Shown piece after piece: positions 7,702-15,378 of a stretch of DNA of 34,702 nucleotides. The stretch comes from Streptomyces sp. MMG1533. GTDB taxonomy: Bacteria; Actinomycetota; Actinomycetes; Streptomycetales; Streptomycetaceae. The notes beneath the pieces were generated by a model that made no database searches, was not told the DNA's origin, and saw nothing but the letters and a program-made list of their open reading frames with translations. Positions within the stretch are counted from its first letter, which is position 1, and each line of letters begins with the position of its first letter. The DNA is taken from NCBI RefSeq assembly GCF_001279775.1, contig NZ_LGDG01000282.1, forward strand, positions 1-34,702, given 5' to 3'. The translations under genes and the position numbers were made by a program.

Positions 7702-8418
7702 TCAGTTGTCCGGAACCGGCGTGGCATCGCCACCGACGGCGTTGCTGTACTCCGTGCGTGTCGTGTACTTCCGGACGAAGTGGTCCGCGCTCCAGACGTA
7801 CGTGCTGACCTCCTCGGCGGACGGGCTCGACACCGGGTCGCTCTTCGCGTACACCTGCCGGGTCACCACCAGGGCGCCGCGGTCGATCTCCGCGTAGAGC
7901 GGGGGCTCCTCGGCCCCGAAGACATGATGGTAGGAACCGCCCTCTTCGTGATACACGTACGAGCCGATTCCGACCGCGTCACCGCAGGTCAGCACGTTGA
8001 CGACGACGTCGTCGGACGGTCCTGAGGTCAGGTTGCCGTACGACACGTCGACGGGGTACTGGTCGCCCGCGCACGGCTTCAGCCCGCGCTTGACGTCCGC
8101 GGAGACCTTCGGATCGTCCTTGACGAGCCGCACCGCGTCCACACGCGCGGCCGTCGCGGAGGAAGCGGGCGAGGGCGAGGAGGCCACGCCCGCCACCGAG
8201 TCGGTGCGGGCCGGGCCCTCGTCACGGGCACCGGTGCCGCCGGTGCCGCAGGCGGACACGAAAAGGGTGAGGGCGGCGAGCACGGCCACTGCCGTGATCG
8301 CCGCCTGGAAGGTCCCCCGCGCCGGTGGTACGGATTCGGGCCGCAGGGGTTCACCGCCGTCGCAGCCCCCACCGGCCTCGCGCCCGATGCCACCGGCCGT
8401 CGTGCCTAGGCCGCGCAA
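7702..8418 (-). CDS. cseA: Lipoprotein CseA, negative regulator of the sigma-E system
   Basis: The product is 238 residues if it starts at the TTG at 8418. That codon overlaps the end of sigE by 13 bases and has GAGGAG 8 bases upstream. A hydrophobic segment (38-54) ends in the lipobox VSAC with C57 as the lipidated cysteine, then a Gly/Ser/Ala linker, then a globular domain (about 90-238). In S. coelicolor CseA is a lipoprotein whose loss raises sigE activity. The roughly 36-residue region before the hydrophobic core is longer than usual for a lipoprotein signal; no alternative in-frame ATG or GTG was found that would shorten it. The overlap implies translational coupling to sigE. Confidence 0.9.
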   Translation of the reverse strand: MRGLGTTAGGIGREAGGGCDGGEPLRPESVPPARGTFQAAITAVAVLAALTLFVSACGTGGTGARDEGPARTDSVAGVASSPSPASSATAARVDAVRLVKDDPKVSADVKRGLKPCAGDQYPVDVSYGNLTSGPSDDVVVNVLTCGDAVGIGSYVYHEEGGSYHHVFGAEEPPLYAEIDRGALVVTRQVYAKSDPVSSPSAEEVSTYVWSADHFVRKYTTRTEYSNAVGGDATPVPDN

Positions 8419-8945
8419 CGCTCCCGCTCCTCACGCTCCAGCGCGCGTGCGTCCAGGTCGCGGCTCTCCAGCTCCTCGCGGAGCCGGGCGAGCGCCCGGT
8501 GCAGCGTGCTCTTGACCGTTCCGGCCGACATACCGAGTGCGGCGGCCGTCTCCTCCGTGGACATCTGCTCCCAGTGTCGCAGCACGACGACGCTGCGCTG
8601 CTTGGGGGCGAGCACCTTCATGACGTCCATCAGCAGCGCGCGGTCCGCGTGCTGCTCGGTGGCGTCGTCGACGGAGGCGTCCGGGAGCTGCTCGGTCGGG
8701 ACCTCCTCCAGCTTGCGGGCCCGCCACCACTCGGTACGCGTGTTGATCATCACCCGGCGCAGGTAGGCGTCGGCGAGCCGCTTGTCCGCGATGCCGTCCC
8801 AGCGGCCGTACGTCCGCACGAGCGCCGTCTGGAGCAGGTCCTGAGCGTCGACCGGGTCCGGGACCAGTCGGCGGGCGCTGCGCAGCAGCGCGTCCTGCCG
8901 GGTACGTACGTACTCCTCGAACTCGAGCACCTCGCCCTGCGCCAT
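8406..8945 (-). CDS. sigE: ECF RNA polymerase sigma factor SigE
   Basis: The product is 179 residues. It begins MAQGEVLEFEEYVRTR and matches the SigE sequence I recall from S. coelicolor almost throughout. Region 2 (about 10-80) contains DPVDAQDLLQTALVRTYGRW and DAYLRRVMINTRTEWWR. Region 4 (about 112-165) contains LAPKQRSVVVLRHWEQMS and ALGMSAGTVKSTLHRAL. Known role: directs transcription of cell-wall and envelope genes. It has no anti-sigma partner here and is controlled at transcription by CseB/CseC, modulated by CseA. I chose the ATG at 8945 because GGGAGG is well spaced upstream; the open frame extends 18 codons further without support. First gene of the four-gene operon. Confidence 0.97.
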   Translation of the reverse strand: MAQGEVLEFEEYVRTRQDALLRSARRLVPDPVDAQDLLQTALVRTYGRWDGIADKRLADAYLRRVMINTRTEWWRARKLEEVPTEQLPDASVDDATEQHADRALLMDVMKVLAPKQRSVVVLRHWEQMSTEETAAALGMSAGTVKSTLHRALARLREELESRDLDARALEREERERCAA

Positions 8946-9052
8946 GATGACCGCCTCCCGCTCCCCGTTCCCGACCGGCCTGTTCGCCGTCGGATTCATT
9001 GCCTGTGGTGCCTGTCGGGCACGGAAATGAAGCTACGGAGGCGTTGTCACGG

Positions 9053-9092
9053 GGCTGTCCGAAGCAGCCTTCGGACAGCGATCGGCTGTCCG
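9053..9092. promoter_or_regulatory. Inverted and direct repeats upstream of sigE
   Basis: CTGTCCGAAG (9055-9064) and its exact reverse complement (9069-9078) flank a 4-base spacer. GGCTGTCCG occurs twice as a direct repeat (9053-9061 and 9084-9092). The element lies about 108-150 bases before the sigE start and 79 bases after the mutY stop, both on the minus strand. It could be CseB binding sites for sigE or a mutY terminator; the lack of a T-run on the minus strand favours the first slightly. Confidence 0.45.
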
Positions 9093-9170
9093 TCGGTTGT
9101 GTAACAGCAGTGAGAGAGGGGAAGGGAGTTGTGCCTGCTGGTGGCGGTATGGGGCGATTGGGTCTCGGGG

Positions 9171-10100
9171 TTACGTCAACGGCAGCCGATACAAACCACC
9201 CGGGAGTGGCTCCACCAGACCGTCCGCGACCAGACCGTCCAGCGCCCGGGCGCGCTGCACCGGCTCGTGCCACACCCGGTCGAGCGCCGCCTGCGGGACG
9301 GGAACGTGCGCCTCTCGCAGTACGGCCAGCAGCCTGCCGCGGACCTGGCGGTCGGTACCGGCGTACGTCTGTCCGCGGCGCGGCGGACCGTCGTGCTCCG
9401 GCTTGCCCGCGAGCCGCCAGGCGCACTGCGCGGCGATCGGGCAGCGCTGGCACGTCTCGTTCCTGGCCGTGCACACCAGCGCGCCGAGCTCCATGGACGC
9501 GGCGGCCCAGCGGGCGGCGATCCCCTCGTCCTCGGGCAACAGCGAGCGGGCCAGCTTGCGTTCGGCGGCGGTGGTGGCGTTCGGCGGGTACTGCACACCG
9601 GTCACGGCCCGCGCGAAGACCCGGCGGACATTGGTGTCGAGCACCGCGTGCCGCTGCCCGTACGCGAACGACGCCACGGCCGCGGCCGTGTACTCCCCGA
9701 TGCCGGGCAGCGCGAGCAACTGCGCGTGCCCCGTCGGTACGTCGCCGCCGTGCCGTTCCGTTATGGCGACCGCCGCCCCGTGCAGGCGCAGGGCGCGGCG
9801 CGGATAGCCGAGCCGGCCCCAGGCGCGCACGGCCTCGCCGGGGGCCTCCGCGGCCAGGGAGGCGGGGCGCGGCCAGCGGGCCAGCCACTGCTCGTAGACG
9901 GGCAGGACGCGGTTCACGGGCGTCTGCTGCAGCATGAACTCACTGACCATCACCCCCCACGGACCGGCTTCGGGCCGCCGCCAGGGCAGGTCGCGGGCGT
10001 GCTCGTCGAACCAGTCGATGACAGGGGCGTGGAGCGGCTCGCCGAGGGCTTCGCCGACGGGGCTGTTCATGGGGTGCGGGGACTTCGTGGGCACAGTCAT
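9171..10100 (-). CDS. mutY: A/G-specific adenine glycosylase MutY
   Basis: The product is 309 residues. The HhH-GPD glycosylase fold is clear. The catalytic glutamate E54 lies in SEFMLQQTPV, the helix-hairpin-helix is LPGIGEYTA (131-139), and the catalytic aspartate D155 is in AVLDTNVRR. The iron-sulphur loop has C210, C217, C220 and C226 with the canonical C-x6-C-x2-C-x5-C spacing. Known role: removes adenine mispaired with 8-oxoguanine. The C-terminal region (about 235-309) is short compared with the MutT-like domain of E. coli MutY, so 8-oxoG recognition may be reduced or different. I chose the ATG at 10100; a later ATG at 10070 has no ribosome site. It is divergent from the histidine kinase gene. 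Confidence 0.93.
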   Translation of the reverse strand: MTVPTKSPHPMNSPVGEALGEPLHAPVIDWFDEHARDLPWRRPEAGPWGVMVSEFMLQQTPVNRVLPVYEQWLARWPRPASLAAEAPGEAVRAWGRLGYPRRALRLHGAAVAITERHGGDVPTGHAQLLALPGIGEYTAAAVASFAYGQRHAVLDTNVRRVFARAVTGVQYPPNATTAAERKLARSLLPEDEGIAARWAAASMELGALVCTARNETCQRCPIAAQCAWRLAGKPEHDGPPRRGQTYAGTDRQVRGRLLAVLREAHVPVPQAALDRVWHEPVQRARALDGLVADGLVEPLPGGLYRLPLT

Positions 10101-10218
10101 GGCCTTCCGATCCTGCCATGAGGGGGCGGTGCCTCGGGTGTATCGCCACCCCTGGGAGCCACCGGACCTGACGATCGACAGCAGTCGCGCCCTGCCCGTC
10201 GCTTGTAGCGTCGGGCGG

Positions 10219-11775
10219 ATGGAACGCCCTCGTATCCGGCGCGCCTGCCTCCTGTGGGCGGCCCTCGCGCTGCCCGCACTCACCGCGGACGCCATCGGGC
10301 TGAACGAACCGCGTGCCTTCTGGCCGCAGATCGCCGGCCTGGGCGTGCTCGCCGCGGCGGTCGCGTCGGCCCGCCGGCACCCTGTTGCCGCCTTCGGACT
10401 GATGGCCGTACTGAGCCTGCTCACCGCGCCCGCCCTGTTCACCGTCTCCTACGGCCCGGCCCTCGGCGTCCTCGCCCTGTTGCTCGGCCTGCGCGCGGCC
10501 CGGGTGCTCCCGGCGGCCGTGCTGTTCGTCGCCGTCGGCTGCGTCGGCGCCGCGAAGGTCGCGCTCGTCGGGGTCGACCCGGCGGCGCAGTGGGTGGTCC
10601 TGACGGGCACGCTGCTGTTCGGCTGCGTCTTCCCGTGGCTCGGCGGCCGCTACTGGCGCCAGAGCCGTGAGCTGGCCGCGGCCGGCTGGACGCGCGCCGC
10701 CCGCCTCGAGGACGAGCAGCGCAGCGCCGAGGAGCGGGCGCGGCTGCGCGAACGGGCCCGCATCGCCCAGGACATGCACGACTCGCTCGGCCACGAGCTG
10801 AGCCTGATCGCCCTGCGCGCGGGCGCCCTCCAGGTCGCCCCCGACCTCCCCGAACGGCACCGCGGCGCCGCGGCCGACCTGCGCGCGGCCGCGGCCGACG
10901 CCACGGACCGGCTGCACCGCATCATCGGCGTCCTGCGCGAGGACGACGAGCCGGTGCCGCTGACCCCGGCGGGCGAGAGCGTCGAGCAGCTCGTCGCCCG
11001 TGCGGCCGAGTCGGGGCTGCCGGTGCGCTGGGAACCGACGGGGGGCGGTACGGCCGCACAGCCGGGCTCGGTCGCCGAACGCACCCTGCACCGGGTGGTG
11101 CGCGAGGCGCTGACCAACGCGGCCCGGCACGCGCCGGGCGCACCGGTGACCGTCGCGGCCGCGGGGGAGGCGGGTGGCACGACCGTCACCATCACCAACG
11201 GGCGGGCCACGCAGAAGAGTTCCCCGTCCGCCGGCGGCTCCGGTCTGCTCGGACTGCGCACCGCGGTCACCGCCTCCGGCGGCGACTTCGAGGCGGGCCC
11301 GCACGGCGAAGGCTTCCGGGTCCGGGCGTACGTCCCCGAACAATCGACGCCGAGGCCGCCGCGTACCGCCGCCCCCTCGGCCCCCTTCACCCGCGCCCGC
11401 CGCCGTGTCGCCGTGGCCGTCGGAGCCGCCGCCTGCGCGGGCGTCGTGCTGGTCGGCGGGGCCTTCGCCTGGTACGCGTACACGGAGACGCACTCGGTCC
11501 TGGAGCCCGCCGCGTACGCGAGGCTCGGCCTGGGCTCCACGGCTGCCGAGCTCGCGCCCGCGCTGCCGGACCGCACCGCCCGCGACGCCCCCGTCGAACG
11601 GGCGCCGGCGCCCCCGAAGGACACCGACTGCCGCTACTACCGGGCGAGCGGCGAACTCCTGGTCTCCGTCGACCACTTCAGACTGTGTTTCGACACCGGG
11701 GGACGCCTGGTCGCCAAGGACCTGATCCCCAGGGCAGGCCTGTCCGAGGACGCACACGAGGAGTTCGTACGGTGA
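10219..11775 (+). CDS. NarL-type sensor histidine kinase with C-terminal membrane anchor and extracytoplasmic domain
   Basis: The product is 518 residues. Residues 10-143 contain about five hydrophobic segments. HisKA_3 follows with phospho-acceptor H187 in RIAQDMHDSLGHELS. The HATPase domain (about 285-372) has N300 in REALTNAARHA and the G-box GGSGLLGLR. Unusually, a Pro-rich linker leads to another TM segment (about 397-420) and a 98-residue tail. The tail contains AYARLGLGSTAAELAPALP, resembling the repeat unit of SmpA/OmlA or BLIP-type domains, and two cysteines (C471, C490) that could form a disulphide outside the cell. TAGCGT at 10206-10211 lies 7 bases before the ATG, so the message is probably leaderless. 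The regulator gene overlaps it by 4 bases. Signal and targets are unknown. Confidence 0.9.
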   Translation: MERPRIRRACLLWAALALPALTADAIGLNEPRAFWPQIAGLGVLAAAVASARRHPVAAFGLMAVLSLLTAPALFTVSYGPALGVLALLLGLRAARVLPAAVLFVAVGCVGAAKVALVGVDPAAQWVVLTGTLLFGCVFPWLGGRYWRQSRELAAAGWTRAARLEDEQRSAEERARLRERARIAQDMHDSLGHELSLIALRAGALQVAPDLPERHRGAAADLRAAAADATDRLHRIIGVLREDDEPVPLTPAGESVEQLVARAAESGLPVRWEPTGGGTAAQPGSVAERTLHRVVREALTNAARHAPGAPVTVAAAGEAGGTTVTITNGRATQKSSPSAGGSGLLGLRTAVTASGGDFEAGPHGEGFRVRAYVPEQSTPRPPRTAAPSAPFTRARRRVAVAVGAAACAGVVLVGGAFAWYAYTETHSVLEPAAYARLGLGSTAAELAPALPDRTARDAPVERAPAPPKDTDCRYYRASGELLVSVDHFRLCFDTGGRLVAKDLIPRAGLSEDAHEEFVR

Positions 11776-12431
11776 TCCGCGTACTGCTGGCCGACGACGA
11801 GGTGATGGTCCGCGCGGGCGTGCGGGCGATCCTGGGGAGCAGCGGGGAGACGGAGGTCGTCGCCGAGGCGGGCGACGGACGCGAGGCGGTCGAACTGGCC
11901 CGCGCCCACCGCCCGGACGTGGCCCTGCTCGACATCCGCATGCCCCGCCTGGACGGACTCGCCGCGGCGGAGGAGATCGTACGGACCGTCCCCGGCACGG
12001 CCGTCGCCATGCTCACCACGTTCTCCGAACAGGCCTACGTGGCCCGCGCACTCGGCGGCGGCGTCACCGGTTTCCTGCTCAAGTCCGGGGATCCGTACGA
12101 ACTGATCGCGGGCGTAAGGGCGGTGGCGGGCGGCGGCGCGTTCCTCTCCCCGAAGGTCGCGCGGTACGTCGTCGACGGCCTCGGGGGAAGCGCCGGCCGA
12201 CTGGGTCGCGAGGCCGCCGCACGCGCGCGCGTGCAGGAACTCAGCCCGCGCGAGCGGGAGGTGCTGGGCCTCGTCGGCGCGGGACTGTCCAACCCGGAGA
12301 TCGCCGCCCGGCTGCACCTCGTCGAGGGCACGGTGAAGGCGTACGTGAGCTCGGTCCTCGACCGGCTGGGGGTGCGCAACCGGGTGCAGGCGGCGATCGT
12401 GGCGTACGAGGCGGGCCTGGTGGAGTCGTGA
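11772..12431 (+). CDS. NarL/LuxR-family response regulator
   Basis: The product is 219 residues, starting at GTG 11772 in a GTGA overlap with the kinase stop, so translation is coupled. The receiver has D8-D9, phospho-acceptor D54 in VALLDIRMPRLDG, and K104 in FLLKSGDP. The LuxR-type HTH (about 155-215) contains LSPREREVLGLVGAGLSNPE and LHLVEGTVKAYVSSVL. It is the cognate partner of the upstream kinase. The gene ends only 3 bases before the stop of the convergent PAP2 gene, with no terminator between them. Confidence 0.95.
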   Translation: MIRVLLADDEVMVRAGVRAILGSSGETEVVAEAGDGREAVELARAHRPDVALLDIRMPRLDGLAAAEEIVRTVPGTAVAMLTTFSEQAYVARALGGGVTGFLLKSGDPYELIAGVRAVAGGGAFLSPKVARYVVDGLGGSAGRLGREAAARARVQELSPREREVLGLVGAGLSNPEIAARLHLVEGTVKAYVSSVLDRLGVRNRVQAAIVAYEAGLVES

Positions 12432-12434
12432 GGG

Positions 12435-13079
12435 TCAGTGGCGCAGGTCGTACGACGGGACCTGGGTGGGGCGGGGGCCCGGGCCGGTGAACCACCGTGC
12501 GGCGGCGGGCGCCGAGGGTGCGCGCATCGCCCCCGCGAGGCGCGTTGCAGGGCGACTGCACAGCCGTACGACCGCGAACGCGACGACCGCTCCGAGGGCC
12601 AGCCCCGCGGCCACGTCGTGCGGGTAGTGCACGCCGACGAAGACACGGGAGAAGGCCATCAGGAGGGCCAGCGGGGCCGTCAGCCTCAGGGCCGTGCGCC
12701 GGACCAGGGCCAGGGTGACGGCCGCGGCGCCCGCGATCGTGGCGTGATTGCTGGGGAAGGACCAGTCGCCGGGCGGTGGGCAGGCGGCGAGGGAAGAAGC
12801 CGCGTCGGTGACCGCGCGGCACGGCCGTTCCTCCGTGAAGCCGGACTTGAGCACCTCGCTGCAGAGGTACGCCACAGCCGTGGCCAGAGGTGCAAGGGAC
12901 GCGATCGCGAACGCCTTGGTGGTGCCGTGCCGGGCCCGCCACCATGCCGTCGCGAACAGCACGACGAAGAGGAGGATCCCGGCCTCCGTCCATGTCTCGA
13001 CGGTGTGTTGTACCCACGCAGGGGTGTCGTGGGCGGCATCGGTGATGTCGCGGTAGAGCTCGGTGTCCTCGAAGTCCAT
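12435..13079 (-). CDS. PAP2-family membrane phosphatase
   Basis: The product is 214 residues from the ATG at 13079, with about five TM helices. The three PAP2 phosphatase motifs are complete: KSGFTEERP (K-x6-RP), PSNH, and SRVFVGVHYPHD (SR-x5-H-x3-D). Known family role: dephosphorylation of lipid phosphates, including undecaprenyl pyrophosphate, on the outer face of the membrane. The start is uncertain: GTG codons at 13085 and 13115 are in frame and no ribosome site is visible. TACCGT (13088-13093 on the minus strand) lies 8 bases from the ATG, consistent with a leaderless message. It may recycle the wall carrier lipid, but that is inference. Confidence 0.87.
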   Translation of the reverse strand: MDFEDTELYRDITDAAHDTPAWVQHTVETWTEAGILLFVVLFATAWWRARHGTTKAFAIASLAPLATAVAYLCSEVLKSGFTEERPCRAVTDAASSLAACPPPGDWSFPSNHATIAGAAAVTLALVRRTALRLTAPLALLMAFSRVFVGVHYPHDVAAGLALGAVVAFAVVRLCSRPATRLAGAMRAPSAPAAARWFTGPGPRPTQVPSYDLRH

Positions 13080-13253
13080 GGTCACGGACGGTAGGCGGCG
13101 GACCGATACCGTCACAGCTTGCGATCGTCGGGTGCCGCACCTGACGAAGGACAGGGGTGGAGCGGACGGTTCCGGGATGATGATCCGGAAAAGTTGTGGA
13201 CCGGGCGGCGGGTGGGGCCGGCCAAGGCTCCGATCTCTCGTACAGTTTGCGCC

Positions 13254-14090
13254 GTGGGATCTCTGCGCAATCCGGTCGGGCCGCTTCCCTCCTCCATCTA
13301 CTGGCGACGGAGGGCCGTACTGCTGTCTGTGATGACTCTGTTGGCGCTGCTGATCGCCTGGATCGTCTCCTCGGGCGGCGGCGGCAACAACGGTGCCGAC
13401 GGATCCAACGACAAGAATCCCTCACCTTCGACGATCACCCCGGGGCCCTCCGGCTCCGGACCGGCGATCAGTCAGGCGCCGGGCGGGCGGGACGAGTCGA
13501 GCGGCGGTGACTCCGGCTCGGACGACGGGTCCGGAGACGGCTCGGGGGACGGTTCCGGTTCGGCCGCGGGCGCCGGCTCCGGTTCGGGTGGCTCCGGCGG
13601 GTCGGAGGGCTCCGTCGGCGGGACGGCCGGTGGCGGTACGGGCACCGGGGTCGGCCAGGGCGACACGCTCCCGGCGAGCTCCACCCTGCCCAACTGCACC
13701 GCGAGCGCCGTGAAGTTGACCGTGCGCAGCCTCCACAACGCGTACGAGCCCGGTCAGACGCCCACCCTGCTGCTGACCGCGACCAACTCCTCCGCCGGCG
13801 ACTGCAAGGTCGATCTCGGTCCGAAGAACGCGGTGTTGACGATCACTCAGGCGGGCAGCGAAGACGCCTACTGGTCTTCCGCCGACTGCCCCAAGGCCTC
13901 CGGCAGTCTGGTCTTCCGTGCTGCTGCCGACAGCAGCATCACGTACACCGTGAAGTGGGACCGCAAGCCGAGTGCTCCGCAGTGTGCGACGCCTCCCGCG
14001 GGGTCGGCCGGAGCCGGGACGTACCTGGTGGAGGCGAAGACGCCGGGGTACGGGACGGTGCAGGCGTCGTTCGTGCTGGAGAACGACTAG
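13254..14090 (+). CDS. Membrane-anchored secreted protein of unknown function with Gly/Ser/Asp-rich linker
   Basis: The product is 278 residues. A short cytoplasmic N-terminus (MGSLRNPVGPLPSSIYWRRR) precedes one TM helix (about 21-38). A long low-complexity linker rich in Gly, Ser and Asp (about 41-145) then carries a C-terminal domain (about 155-278). That domain has four cysteines (in NCTAS, GDCKVD, ADCPKAS and QCATPP), probably two disulphides, and a beta-rich immunoglobulin-like pattern. I do not recognise a named family. GTG at 13254 is chosen because TACAGT (13241-13246) lies 7 bases upstream as a leaderless -10 and the conserved-looking N-terminus starts there. It is convergent with disA across a shared terminator. 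Confidence 0.82.
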   Translation: MGSLRNPVGPLPSSIYWRRRAVLLSVMTLLALLIAWIVSSGGGGNNGADGSNDKNPSPSTITPGPSGSGPAISQAPGGRDESSGGDSGSDDGSGDGSGDGSGSAAGAGSGSGGSGGSEGSVGGTAGGGTGTGVGQGDTLPASSTLPNCTASAVKLTVRSLHNAYEPGQTPTLLLTATNSSAGDCKVDLGPKNAVLTITQAGSEDAYWSSADCPKASGSLVFRAAADSSITYTVKWDRKPSAPQCATPPAGSAGAGTYLVEAKTPGYGTVQASFVLEND

Positions 14091-14148
14091 GACGCCTGGC
14101 TGTGGGCAGTCGTTCCGCTCCCCCGCGGTGGGCACAGCCGTCAGCGCA

Positions 14149-14174
14149 AGGTGCCGTCCAAAGCGACGGCACCT
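14149..14174. terminator. Shared hairpin between the convergent unknown gene and disA
   Basis: A perfect 10-bp stem (14149-14158 with 14165-14174) with a 6-base loop lies between the two convergent genes. Its right arm includes the first two bases of the disA stop codon on the plus strand (14173-14175), so on the minus strand the hairpin begins inside that codon. No T-run is present. Confidence 0.65.
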
Positions 14175-15297
14175 ATACGTAGCGCTCCAGGATCGAGGAC
14201 TCCGCCAGCCTTGAGAGTCCCTCCCGCACGCTCCGCGCCCGCGCCTCGCCCACGCCGTCCACGGTCTGCAGGTCGTCCACGCTCGCGGCGAGCAGCTTCT
14301 GCAGTCCGCCGAAGTGGTCCACCAGCCGGTCGATGATCGCGCCCGGAAGCCTCGGCACCTTCGCCAGCAGCCGGAAGCCCCGCGGCGACACCGCCGAGTC
14401 CAGCGCCTCCGGCGACCCCGTGTAGCCCAACGCCCGTGCCACCGTGGACAGTTCCAACAGCTCGGCGTGAGAAAGCGCGTCGAGTTCGTACAGCGCCTCG
14501 TCGACCGTGCGGGAGCGCTTGGCCGTGGGCTCCGGGACGTAGTCCCGGACGACCAGCTCACGCTCGGGCTCGACGCCTGCGATCAACTCGTCCAGCTGCA
14601 GCGCGAGGAGACGCCCGTCCGTGCCGAGCTCGACCACGTACTCGGCGATCTCGGTGGCGATGCGGCGGACCATCTCCAGGCGCTGGGCCACGGCCGAGAC
14701 GTCCCGGACGGTCACCAGGTCCTCGATCTCCAGCGCGGACAGCGTGCCCGCGACCTCGTCGAGGCGGAGCTTGTAGCGCTCCAGGGTCGCCAGGGCCTGG
14801 TTGGCACGGGACAGGATCGCCGCCGAGTCCTCCAGGACGCGGCGCTGCCCGTCGACGTACAGGGCGATCAGCCGCATCGACTGGGAGACCGAGACGACCG
14901 GGAAGCCGACCTGCTTGCTCACCCGGTCCGCGGTGCGGTGCCGGGTGCCCGTCTCCTCCGTCGGGATCGTCGGGTCGGGGAGCAGCTGGACGCCCGCCCG
15001 GAGGATCTTCGACAGGTCGGAGGACAGCACGATGCCTCCGTCGAGCTTGCACAGCTCCCGCAGTCGCGTCGCCGTGAACTCGACATCCAGGATGAAACCG
15101 CCCGTACACATCGATTCGACGGTCTTGTCGGAGCCGAGCAGGATGAGGCCGCCGGTGTTGCCGCGCAGGACCCGCTCAAGGCCGTCGCGCAGGGCCGTGC
15201 CGGGTGCCACGGCGCTCAGTGAGGCGCGCATGAGGCCATCGGCACCGGAACTCCCGCCGGACTTTCCGGGAGCTGCTGCCCGGTCGTTGGCTGCCAC
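14173..15297 (-). CDS. disA: DNA-integrity scanning diadenylate cyclase DisA
   Basis: The product is 374 residues from GTG 15297, which has a strong GGAGGAG site 4-5 bases upstream. The DAC (DisA_N) domain spans about 25-165. Its active-site elements are the aspartate D86 in [11 protein letters not shown] and the motif GTRHRTADR (R119-H120-R121). A helical linker (about 170-300) and a RuvA-like helix-hairpin-helix DNA-binding domain (about 310-374; [15 protein letters not shown]) follow. Known role: makes c-di-AMP from two ATP and, in Bacillus, scans DNA for branched structures. The motif often written DGA is DGG here. It lies 81 bases downstream of radA, as in many Gram-positive genomes, and is probably co-transcribed with it. 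Confidence 0.96.
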   Translation of the reverse strand: MAANDRAAAPGKSGGSSGADGLMRASLSAVAPGTALRDGLERVLRGNTGGLILLGSDKTVESMCTGGFILDVEFTATRLRELCKLDGGIVLSSDLSKILRAGVQLLPDPTIPTEETGTRHRTADRVSKQVGFPVVSVSQSMRLIALYVDGQRRVLEDSAAILSRANQALATLERYKLRLDEVAGTLSALEIEDLVTVRDVSAVAQRLEMVRRIATEIAEYVVELGTDGRLLALQLDELIAGVEPERELVVRDYVPEPTAKRSRTVDEALYELDALSHAELLELSTVARALGYTGSPEALDSAVSPRGFRLLAKVPRLPGAIIDRLVDHFGGLQKLLAASVDDLQTVDGVGEARARSVREGLSRLAESSILERYV

Positions 15298-15378
15298 TGC
15301 ACTCCTCCGGTCGCAGGTTCTGGGGCGCTCCCGTTTCGCACACTTGGTTCGTACGGACGGGCGAGACCTGGGCAAAGT

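Noticed and set aside
9934..10218. N-terminal extension of the histidine kinase
   Set aside because: The upstream part is antisense to mutY and has no membrane or sensor pattern; the ATG at 10219 is preceded by a leaderless -10.
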